Assembly (NCBI GenBank): GCA_973895155.1
Contig: OZ316899.1
Location: 8,990,001-9,054,000 of the forward strand
DNA from: Marsupella aquatica
Taxonomy: Eukaryota; Marchantiophyta
Direction of reading: 5' to 3'
DNA length: 64,000 nt
A model generated the notes under the pieces. That model had not been told where the DNA came from. It worked only from the letters and a program-made list of their open reading frames with translations, and made no database searches. Below, in pieces: positions 34,537 through 42,434 of this stretch. Each line of letters starts with the position of its first letter. Position 1 is the stretch's first letter. The translations under genes were made by a program, and so were the position numbers.

Positions 34537-35397
34537 CACTATCAGTGAATCCCACAACTCCAAATGTTTTTCATTTGCATCCCTGTGATGCAAATCTGCT
34601 GGATGATTTTGCTAAAGCACATAAGTGATTGGTACGACAGAGATGTAGACAGAGATGGTGAAGTTATGAGAATTCAACCATACAGGGTGACAAGATTTTC
34701 TTGCAGGCAAGTACTTCATATTCTATTTGTTTTTGTGAACAATTTGATATCCCATTTGATATGAAATACAATAGAACATGTGTTCATTAGGTTTACATTT
34801 TTCAAATAGGAGTTTAGTTGGACAGCTAAATCATTACTTTTCTGATGTAAATTTTTGGATTGTGTTCACTCAGGATCACTTGAAGATGAAAGACAACAGG
34901 AGGATTCTCTTAGTTGAAATAGGAGTTCTGTAAACATTGAACTGACATGCGTGCAGCATAATGTTTTCTATAGATAGGTACGTTTGTAAGAGAGTAGTTG
35001 TGCAACCATATATGCTCTTATAGTTGAACAATAGGTACATTTGCAAGCACTATCACATGTGCTAAAACAGAGAGACTACACTATTACATGTGCTAAAATA
35101 TAGTGAATCTTCTAGTTAATCTAATTATGTTACTCCATTTAAATAGTCTCTATCTATAATTACCTATTATTTAATGGTATATTTTTCAGCACTTTTGTAT
35201 TTACGCAAAAATTTATAAAATTTCAAGACCTTTATAAATGTGACTAATTGTCTATTTATAATTCTGGCAAGGGGCAAATAAATTCTCTGAAATTAACTTT
35301 TTAAGAATAACAAGAGTTATTTTTATGGGTGTCCGAAAATAATAAGGGGTATATGTTAAGGGGTTGTATGCATGTATACCCCTTAACTATACAAAGG
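34537..35397. other. 3' non-coding part of the 11.5-kb transposon
   Basis: Short coding-like residue up to about 34.72 kb (CDANLLDDFAKAH in one frame, YRVTRFSC in another) suggests a last exon, followed by AT-rich sequence with AATAAA-like words and no further ORF. Confidence 0.4.
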
Positions 35398-35411
35398 CTG
35401 GGGGCCCAGGG
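35398..35411 (-). repeat. Right TIR of the 11.5-kb transposon
   Basis: CTGGGGGCCCAGGG, the inverse of the left TIR. A separate subterminal palindrome-like pair, TTAAGGGGTTGTATGCATG...ATACCCCTTAA, lies at 35357-35390. Confidence 0.85.
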
Positions 35412-35433
35412 TCTGCAGATGGCCAGTTGGGCC

Positions 35434-35720
35434 CTCGGGGGGTTAACTAAGTGTATATTTTGGGGTACCATGTGCGATCATAGCCTAATATAAATAGACC
35501 TATTTTATAAAGAAAATATTCCAAGAATATTCTCCATTTTCAATATTAATAACCTATTTTACTTTATAAAAAGTATATATTATAAAATATTCTATAAACA
35601 TGAGTTTATAATACCTTCTTTTGCCTCCTACGCTTTAAAAAAATTTAGTTAATTTCTATCAAAATTACCTATTTTGGATCGCACGTGGTTCCTAAGATTT
35701 TTGATAGTCAACCCCCCGAG
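35434..35720. mobile_element. 287-bp MITE with 8-bp TSD
   Basis: Inverted ends CTCGGGGGGTTAACTA and TAGTCAACCCCCCGAG (15 of 16), flanked by GTTGGGCC at 35426-35433 and 35721-35728. Subterminal ATGTGCGATC and GATCGCACGTGG are inverted as well. Removing it restores the Copia-1 gag frame. The 8-bp duplication and the subterminal GTGCGA word link it to the large transposon's family, although the extreme TIRs differ. Confidence 0.9.
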
Positions 35721-35728
35721 GTTGGGCC

Positions 35729-36102
35729 ACTATTCTGAAGAGTTCGCTGTTATATTCAGCTATAGACTTGTGATCTTGCACTCGGAGGTTCACCCAGTCA
35801 TGGCGTGCAACGGGCAGGAAAATTGTTCGGGTGTGGTCGAATCTGGAGTGGAGGTCATCCCAGAGTATTCTGGGATTATACTCATTCATATATTGTTGCT
35901 TAAGGGAATCACTCAGGTGGTGTCTGATAAGGATAAGGGCCTTTGCCTTATCTTGGAGGGAGGGGCCAGCATCTGTTAGGATAGTGTCTTGTAAATTCTT
36001 GGCAGCTAAGTGCGCTTTGGCATCTAGTGCCCAAGAGAGGAAGTTGGAGCCGTCGATACTTAAGGCCTGGAAATTGAGTTTCTCTATGGTATTAGTTGCC
36101 AT
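35729..36102 (-). pseudogene. gag: Copia-1 gag, N-terminal part
   Basis: Starts MATNTIEKLNFQALSIDGSN, like the Copia-2 start MEKLQFPVLKIDGSN, and keeps the gag pattern LIRHHLSDSLKQQY and NPRILWDDLHSRFDH. It is interrupted at SELFRIV by the MITE; the continuation lies at 23879 and below. Confidence 0.9.
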
Positions 36103-36684
36103 TTTAGATTGAATTCGGAGGTGGCTCGTATATTCGTTCCCTTTGTTTGTTGCTTAGAGTTTTATTTAATAAATCCCGGTTCGGTATATTGGATCTTGAA
36201 TTTGAATTGAGAATCGCAGAGTGATAGATGGGTTCAAGGATTCAAATCTTATGGCCGGTTCGGCCCGCGTTTATTCATGCGCCCTGTTGTTTCTTGGCTT
36301 TTTGCCATGGTTGGATCGTCCTCCTTTCCCATCCCCTGCTCAGCTATTGATGGTGTGCTTTAACGTTGGCCTCGTTTCCTCTCGCTTGATGTCCATTTTG
36401 ATTGGGTCGGGTCTCGTTTCTGGTTTCTGATACTTCGATGTTGGCTTATGATCGCGCGTGCCTTATCTTGGGGGTTCCGCCTTTCCGTGTGTGATTTGGG
36501 AATGTTATTTTCCCATGGTTGGGATCCCAATTGGCGCAGTGTTCAAAGAAGGGGGGGGGGGTCAGAAATCTATCGGGGCTATGTCCTCTCCTTCAATTGT
36601 GCGTGTAGGGATTAAGATCATAAGGCGATGGCTGGGGAATCGTTTGTAAAAAAAAATCCCTCGAGTTCTCTTGTGCTGATAACG

Positions 36685-36849
36685 TGTTAAATACACCATA
36701 ACATCAACACTTCCTCATTTCTCCAAGATATATAAGTACATGCCTGGTGGTACATCCAGGTGGTTGGTATAACTGCCTATGGGTTAATCACCTAAGTATT
36801 AGGGGATTAACTTAGTGGTTAGGAGACTAAATTGTTTGGGGTTATAACA
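36685..36849 (-). repeat. Copia-1 5' LTR (165 bp) and adjoining primer site
   Basis: Ends TTATAACA before TSD CAGAT. On the minus strand the LTR is followed by CGTTATCAGCAC, the same sequence that follows the Copia-2 LTR and the usual position of the primer binding site in plant Copia elements. Confidence 0.9.
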
Positions 36850-36854
36850 CAGAT

Positions 36855-37003
36855 GATAAAAAAGGTTGAGTCCAAGAGAAAATCTTTCAAGGTGAGCAAA
36901 AGATGTTGACGTGAGTGAAAGAGATAAAAACATTTTGAGATAAGCAAAATATGTTTAGGCAAGGCAAAGATGTCAAGGCAAAAGAAGACTAAAATGTCAA
37001 GGC
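36855..37003. repeat. Continuation of the Helitron minisatellite
   Basis: Between the two Copia elements lie units such as AAGGTGAGCAAAAGATGTTG and AAAGATGTCAAGGC, the same phrase as at 18715-18981, confirming a common host array. Confidence 0.75.
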
Positions 37004-37195
37004 TGTTGTGACATTAATTCTATCAAGATCTCAATCAATCCATCAACAACTCCAATTAAAGTATGACCAATTCATGGTCATATATATACAATGTTAGTTA
37101 GGGTAGTTATGATCCTATTCATCTCCCTTCTACTAATTCGTACCCTTTCAGGTCTCCCTATCCACTGTGTTTGGGATAATATTTGTATTACAACA
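37004..37195 (-). repeat. Copia-2 3' LTR
   Basis: TGTTGTGACATTAATTC...GTATTACAACA. A minus-strand purine tract ending AGGGGGAG directly precedes it. Confidence 0.95.
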
Positions 37196-37525
37196 CTCCC
37201 CCTAGATTGCTAATAATGTATCATTTGGTGCAATCTAATGGGTAATAAATAGTTATCCAAATGTGGTATTTCTAATCTGATTTGCCATCAGGTGTAACCT
37301 CATTAAAAACCCTCTGCTTTCTTCTAGGGATAAAAAGAGTGTTACCACCCACAATGATGGGCCAGAAAAATTTATAATGTATGTGTTCTCTATTTTGTAA
37401 ATAGAGGTAATGGAAGTTCTCGAGTATTGAAAAATATGTGTTTCAGGCTTTGTGCTTTCCTGCTTGTGGTGTATTATGGTTTAGGTCATGTTGGTTGGTG
37501 AGTCGACTTATTGTGGGTACTGTAG

Positions 37526-40500
37526 TCAAGGTTTCAGGATTGAGAGTCGACGCATGCCGATGCCCTCGCAGTGTTCATTGTGCAGGATTCTAGGTAATGG
37601 TTTCGTGAAAAGGTCAGCTCTATTTTCTTTGGAAGGGATCCAGACTATGTTGATGTGATCCCCGTGTTGTTCTGCGGTGTAGAAAAATTTCGGTGCTATA
37701 TGTTTAATTCTGTCTCCTTTTATGAAGCCCTTGGTGATTTGATTGACGCAGGGTCGGTTGTCTTCAAAGATCGTTGTTGGAGCTGTCAGGTTAGGTCTTC
37801 CGGCAGAGGTATGGATGTGGTTGACTAGTTGTCGAAGCCAAACACATTCTCTACACGCTTCGTAAAGTGCGATCACTTCAGCATGGTTCGATGAGGTAGT
37901 GGTGAGTGTCTGCTTGGTGCTTTTCCACGATACTGCAGTCCCGCCTTGAAGGAACACATATCCCGTCTGGGATTTAGAATCGTCAGGGTCGGATAGATAA
38001 CCTGCATCGGCATAGCCCACGAGTTCGTTAGGAATCGTATTAGCATAGTATAGTCCCATATCTATTGTGCCTTGCAGGTACCTGAGGACTCGCTTGATGC
38101 CGTTCCAGTGGCGGATTGTGGGTTGGGAGCTATGTCTTGCAAGTAAGTTCACTGCGAACGCTATGTCGGGTCTGGTCTGGTTTGCAAGGTACATCAATGC
38201 TCCAATGGCGGAGAGGTAAGGTTTTTCTGGGCCGAGAAGTAGCTCTGAGTCTGTTCTCTTATGAAATATATCCTTTGTAGGGTCTAATGATCGAAGGTCC
38301 ATCGGTGTAGTAACCGGATATGACTTGTCCATATTGAACTGCGCTAATACCTTGCGTGTGTAAGTAGACTGGTGGATAAAGATGCCTTCCGGTAATGTCT
38401 CGATCTGTATACCAAGGCAGTAATTTGGTGTGCCTATGTCTTTCATTTCGAATGCTGCTTTTAGAGTTGCTATCGTGGTGGCAGTGAGTTCAGGTGTACC
38501 AAAAATACTTATGTCGTCGACGTAGATCGCGATAATGATGAACTCATCTCCCATATGCTTGATAAATAAGCATGGAGCTATCTCGTGATTCACGAACCCA
38601 AGAGCGAGCATTTCTGCCTTAAATCTTTGATACCAAATCCTCTCGCTCTGTTTAAGGCCATAAAGAGAGCGGAGGACCTGTACAGCAATCTTGTTCTTGG
38701 ATTTCTCTTTGCTGACAGTCTTGTTCACAGGTATCTTAACCTTGGTGGGACAAGATGGTATAGCATCAAGCTCTGTCTGTTTCTCGAAAACAGTGGGGGT
38801 TGATCTGTGGTTGATCAAGTTCGTCTGCATTTTTGTAGGTACAATCTGGTCTACGCCAGACTTTAGATCTGGGGATAATGGGAGAAGTTTCTCCCCCTGA
38901 ATATGGAATTTAACTCTGTTAATGAGTTCAGGCGGGGCCTGCATATAGATCTCTGTGTCTAAAACTCCATAGAGATATGCTGTGACGACGTCCATCAGGT
39001 GCAGCTTAAGTTTATGAATCAGTGAGAAAGCAATCAGGTACCTGTATGTGATGGCGTCCATAACCGGGGCATAGGTGAGGTCATAGTCCTTTCCCCAAAT
39101 TTGTGTGTATCCCTTTGCAACCAATCGTGCCTTGTGTCTAATGACTTCACCTTTTGCGTTACGCTTTCTTACCAATGTAATTCTATATCCTGTCAGGTTC
39201 ATGTCGGGTGGAGCTGGACAGAGTTTGCCAAACACCTGACGGGAGATAAGTGAGTCGAGTTCTGAATTTATGGCTTTTTCCCATAGGGGCCAATCGTCTC
39301 GTTTTCGTGCTTCACTGACTGTGTGTGGCTCGGTTGGATCGGAGGAAATTGTCTCTGATATGAGAAATGAAAAGTTCTCATTAATCGCGGTGTCTTGGCG
39401 GATCCAGACGTTCCCTGTGTGTGCATAGTTCAGGGAAATTTCTTCATTGTCGGCACATGGTTCCGGTATAGTTGAGAGTAAGGTAGTAGTTGGGCGTTTG
39501 TTCCTTAGTGTCCGATCCGTGGAACCTGGTGGGCGTCCTCTTTTTGCTTTGGGTGCTGCTGCAGTTGCTGGCCGTTCGTTGATGGAGATCCGGGCAGGGG
39601 TATTTGCTGCCTCTATGTGGGATTTGGTTACATTTGCAGCGTCATTGAAGGCGTCGGGTAATTTCTCCATCATTTGATGCAGGTGTAATATGCGTTTTAC
39701 TTCATCATTGGCTAATTTGGTCCTGGGGTCATTCCAAAACTGGTCCGTAGTTTGCCACTTTAGTTGGGTAGGCTCGAGTATGTCTTGTATGTCGGTGGTG
39801 CTCAATGTAGGGAATATCTCCTCGCGGAATTGACAGTCATTGTATCTTGCTCGGAATATGTCCGCAGTCGTTGGTTCTAGATATCTTATTATCGAGGGGG
39901 AATCAAATCCAACATATATACCGTTCTGGCGCTGTGGTCCCATCTTCGTCCTCTTGGGGCCTAGTATAGGAACCATTACTAAGCATCCGAATGTCTTAAG
40001 GTGTGATACATCTGGGATGGTTCCGTATGCCATGTGGTATGGTGAATATGAATTAAATGCTGACGGTCTGAATTTCAGTAGTTCCGCTCCATGCAGGACG
40101 GCGTGTCCCCAAGCTGTAATGGGAAGTTTTGTCTGCATAAGCATTGGTCTCGAGATCATTTGTATGCTTTTAATGAATGATTCTGCCGTGCCGTTCTGAA
40201 AGTGGACGTAAGCCACTGAGTATTGGACTATTATACCTAGTGTAGTGCAGATATCGTCGAAGGCCGGGGATGTAAACTTGCCGGCGTTATCTATCCGGAT
40301 TGTGCGAATGGGTGAGTTCGGGAATTGCGCTCTCAGCCTGAGGATCTGAGTAAGTAGGCGCGCCAGGACCAAGTTACGGGTTGAGATAAGTGATACTTGG
40401 GACCATTTTGTTGAGGAGCAGATCATCACTAAAAAGAATCGAAAGGGTCCACTTGGGGGGTCGATGGGGCCACATACGTCAATGTTCAGTTGTTCGAGGA

Positions 40501-42088
40501 ACGCGGGGATCCTGTGTACTGTCTTCGAGGCTGATGGTCTGATCTGGAGTTTTCCTTGTGCGCATGCTGGGCAGATTTCCTTCATAGATGTGGGCTTTAC
40601 CGTATGGGGTATTCCGCGGGTGTCCTTGAGAATTCGATGGTACATTGAGGTGCCTGGGTGGCCCAGGCGACGGTGCCACAGCTCAGTAATTGTGGGTGTC
40701 TCTGCTTCCACCTTGTATGTGTGTATCGGGGTGGCATACAGTCCTGGTGGGTGGTATGGTAATGATTCATGTATAATTGGGTCTTCGCCAGTTTCTGTCA
40801 GTATCTGTAGTGAGTTATTATTTGGGCCTAAAGTTGAGCGAATCTGGTAGCCATTTTCGTGGACGTCTTGAAAACTCAATAGGTTCCTGGTCGCGTTGGG
40901 TGCGTATATTGCAGAATGTATGTTGATCAGTGTTTTGTTTGGGAGTAGAATTCTTGCAGGGCCGTGGCCTTCCTCTAAGTTGTTGGTTCCCGTTATGGTC
41001 GTCACTAGCCGATTCGATGGTGATATCTTTTGGAAGTAACGTTTGTCTCTTAATATAGTATGTGATGTGCCACTGTCCAGGATACATATGTTGTCGTCAG
41101 AGAGGGAGGGGGCCAATTTCTCATCTGTGGCGAGATGTATCTCTGGGGGTGGCTCAGAGTTCACATACTTGCTGAGGTCTGCATCGATTTCTAGGTAGTT
41201 TGCTACCGTCATTGTTTGCGCTGTGGGCAAGCTTGCCTGATATAATTTGACTAAGTGTGGTTGGGCTCGGCAGTCGCGCTTGATATGTCCGGGGCCGCCG
41301 CATCGAAAGCATTGGATGGGTGGTTTCTGGGGGTCTCGTTGCCAAGAGGTCTTCCTTCGTGGAGATTGTGTCATCGGGGGTTTGTTATATCGTCCTCTCT
41401 GGAATCTGGTCTTCGTATATTGTGGGTATTGTTTGGCGTGGTGTCCCTGGGATCGTCCCTTGCCTTTGAATGTGTCGGCCGCTTTTGTGGAGTTATATTG
41501 TATTTCCAGTTTCGGGATAGTTCCTGGTGGTCTCGTTTTAGAGTTTTGCATCAAGAGTAGGTCGTTCTTCTCTGCCAGGAGCATTACGGCAATGAGGTCT
41601 GAGTATTCGGTGAAGTGCATCTGTCGATACTGTTGGGCTAATGTCATGTTTGCTGCAGGGAAGGTCAACAGCGTCTTCTCTATCTGGTCGGCTTCCGAGA
41701 TTTGTTGTCCGCATACCTTCAATTGGGAGGTGATCCGGAATAGTGCGCTGTTGTAGCTTGCTATTGTTGGGTGATCGAGGACTCGGAGGTGTATCCAATT
41801 GTTTCGTGCTGCCGGTAGGGAAATCAGTCGGAGGTGGTCGTATCTCCGCTTGAGTGCATCCCATAGCGCCCTCGGATTGTATTCGTCGAGATATTGGGCC
41901 TGTAAGTCTTGGTCTAGGTGATGTCTAAGGATGAATATGGCTTGAGCCTTGGTCTGTAGGTTTCCATGGTGATCTGCAATTATTATGTCCCCGAGTCCCT
42001 TCGCATTGAGGACGATCTCGGCGTTTTGTGACCAGGATAGGAAATTTGATCCATCGATCTTCAATACTGGGAATTGTAATTTCTCCAT
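37526..42088 (-). CDS. gag-pol: Copia-2 gag-pol polyprotein (1520 aa, intact)
   Basis: A single frame encodes every Copia function: capsid-type gag (1-200), zinc knuckle CFRCGGPGHIKRDC (260-273), aspartic protease LDSGTSHTIL (D338), the pre-integrase H/C finger (WHRRLGHPG to CPAC, 473-510), integrase with D537, D600 and E636, RT with YVDD at 1189-1192, and RNase H with D1360, E1404 and D1443. Order PR-IN-RT-RH defines Copia (Pseudoviridae). The start ATG follows the primer site by about 140 bp. No frameshift or stop is present. RIDNAGKF replaces the more common NGGEF and the segment after the first integrase Asp has CSS in place of the usual DDxSR; otherwise key residues are in place. Confidence 0.96.
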   Translation of the reverse strand: MEKLQFPVLKIDGSNFLSWSQNAEIVLNAKGLGDIIIADHHGNLQTKAQAIFILRHHLDQDLQAQYLDEYNPRALWDALKRRYDHLRLISLPAARNNWIHLRVLDHPTIASYNSALFRITSQLKVCGQQISEADQIEKTLLTFPAANMTLAQQYRQMHFTEYSDLIAVMLLAEKNDLLLMQNSKTRPPGTIPKLEIQYNSTKAADTFKGKGRSQGHHAKQYPQYTKTRFQRGRYNKPPMTQSPRRKTSWQRDPQKPPIQCFRCGGPGHIKRDCRAQPHLVKLYQASLPTAQTMTVANYLEIDADLSKYVNSEPPPEIHLATDEKLAPSLSDDNICILDSGTSHTILRDKRYFQKISPSNRLVTTITGTNNLEEGHGPARILLPNKTLINIHSAIYAPNATRNLLSFQDVHENGYQIRSTLGPNNNSLQILTETGEDPIIHESLPYHPPGLYATPIHTYKVEAETPTITELWHRRLGHPGTSMYHRILKDTRGIPHTVKPTSMKEICPACAQGKLQIRPSASKTVHRIPAFLEQLNIDVCGPIDPPSGPFRFFLVMICSSTKWSQVSLISTRNLVLARLLTQILRLRAQFPNSPIRTIRIDNAGKFTSPAFDDICTTLGIIVQYSVAYVHFQNGTAESFIKSIQMISRPMLMQTKLPITAWGHAVLHGAELLKFRPSAFNSYSPYHMAYGTIPDVSHLKTFGCLVMVPILGPKRTKMGPQRQNGIYVGFDSPSIIRYLEPTTADIFRARYNDCQFREEIFPTLSTTDIQDILEPTQLKWQTTDQFWNDPRTKLANDEVKRILHLHQMMEKLPDAFNDAANVTKSHIEAANTPARISINERPATAAAPKAKRGRPPGSTDRTLRNKRPTTTLLSTIPEPCADNEEISLNYAHTGNVWIRQDTAINENFSFLISETISSDPTEPHTVSEARKRDDWPLWEKAINSELDSLISRQVFGKLCPAPPDMNLTGYRITLVRKRNAKGEVIRHKARLVAKGYTQIWGKDYDLTYAPVMDAITYRYLIAFSLIHKLKLHLMDVVTAYLYGVLDTEIYMQAPPELINRVKFHIQGEKLLPLSPDLKSGVDQIVPTKMQTNLINHRSTPTVFEKQTELDAIPSCPTKVKIPVNKTVSKEKSKNKIAVQVLRSLYGLKQSERIWYQRFKAEMLALGFVNHEIAPCLFIKHMGDEFIIIAIYVDDISIFGTPELTATTIATLKAAFEMKDIGTPNYCLGIQIETLPEGIFIHQSTYTRKVLAQFNMDKSYPVTTPMDLRSLDPTKDIFHKRTDSELLLGPEKPYLSAIGALMYLANQTRPDIAFAVNLLARHSSQPTIRHWNGIKRVLRYLQGTIDMGLYYANTIPNELVGYADAGYLSDPDDSKSQTGYVFLQGGTAVSWKSTKQTLTTTSSNHAEVIALYEACRECVWLRQLVNHIHTSAGRPNLTAPTTIFEDNRPCVNQITKGFIKGDRIKHIAPKFFYTAEQHGDHINIVWIPSKENRADLFTKPLPRILHNEHCEGIGMRRLSILKP

Positions 42089-42242
42089 GTATAATAAAGT
42101 GGCTCGGGGGATTCAGAAGAAATTGTCTGTCTTCCCGATTGTTTGTCTTTCAGAGGATAGGTGTGTATTGAAATTATCAGAGTTCAACGCGTCTGGTCTC
42201 TTTTAGCTCGAGAAAAATCTGAGGCATCAGGTGCTGATAACG

Positions 42243-42434
42243 TGTTGTGACATTAATTCTATCAAGATCTCAATCAATCCATCAACAACTCCAATTAAAG
42301 TATGACCAATTCATGGTCATATATATACAATGTTAGTTAGGGTAGTTATGATCCTATTCATCTCCCTTCTACTAATTCATACCCTTTCAGGTCTCCCTAT
42401 CCACTATGTTTGGGATAATATTTGTATTACAACA
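42243..42434 (-). repeat. Copia-2 5' LTR and primer site
   Basis: 190 of 192 bases match the 3' LTR. CGTTATCAGCACC follows it on the minus strand (42230-42242), matching the Copia-1 primer-site position. Confidence 0.95.

Larger units (their letters stand above)
23888..35411 (+). mobile_element. 11.5-kb DNA transposon, 8-bp TSD, DDE-like genes, superfamily unassigned
   Basis: Termini are TCCTGGGCCCCCAG at the left and the inverted CTGGGGGCCCAGGG at the right (13 of 14 match). The 8-bp sequence TCTGCAGA flanks both ends (23880-23887, 35412-35419), and excision restores the Copia-1 gag frame. The plus strand carries an accessory ORF with a GCIHSC motif (26651-27076), a second ORF (28842-29597) and a zinc-finger/DDE-like gene (29879-34536). 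A 45-48-bp tandem repeat lies 390 bp inside the left end. An 8-bp duplication is known for hAT, P, Merlin, Novosib and Zisupton-type elements; the termini do not have the CAGG start of hAT. Stops in the genes suggest this copy is no longer active. Confidence 0.88.
18987..36849 (-). mobile_element. Copia-1 retrotransposon with two nested DNA elements
   Basis: Bounded by LTRs 18987-19170 and 36685-36849 and by the 5-bp target duplication CAGAT (18982-18986 and 36850-36854). The coding strand is minus. The gag gene is split by an 11,524-bp DNA transposon and a 287-bp MITE; removing both with one copy of each TSD rejoins gag in frame and aligns it to Copia-2 gag, which confirms the boundaries. 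The element's own length is about 6.0 kb. Confidence 0.93.
37004..42434 (-). mobile_element. Copia-2: intact full-length Copia retrotransposon
   Basis: LTRs 37004-37195 and 42243-42434 (192 bp each) differ at only two positions, and AAGGC duplicates flank the element (36999-37003, 42435-42439). One uninterrupted polyprotein gene fills the interior on the minus strand. This is the youngest-looking insertion in the window and is coding-competent by sequence. Confidence 0.96.

Noticed and set aside
23888-35411. Assignment to hAT on the basis of the 8-bp TSD
   Set aside because: TIRs lack the CAGG-type start and the protein lacks a recognisable hAT C-terminal dimerisation motif; TSD length alone is not diagnostic.
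36548-36560. Poly-G run as a regulatory element
   Set aside because: Simple homopolymer in the decayed leader of Copia-1; no further support.
41247-41756. Plus-strand ORF of 169 codons
   Set aside because: Antisense to the intact Copia-2 gag.
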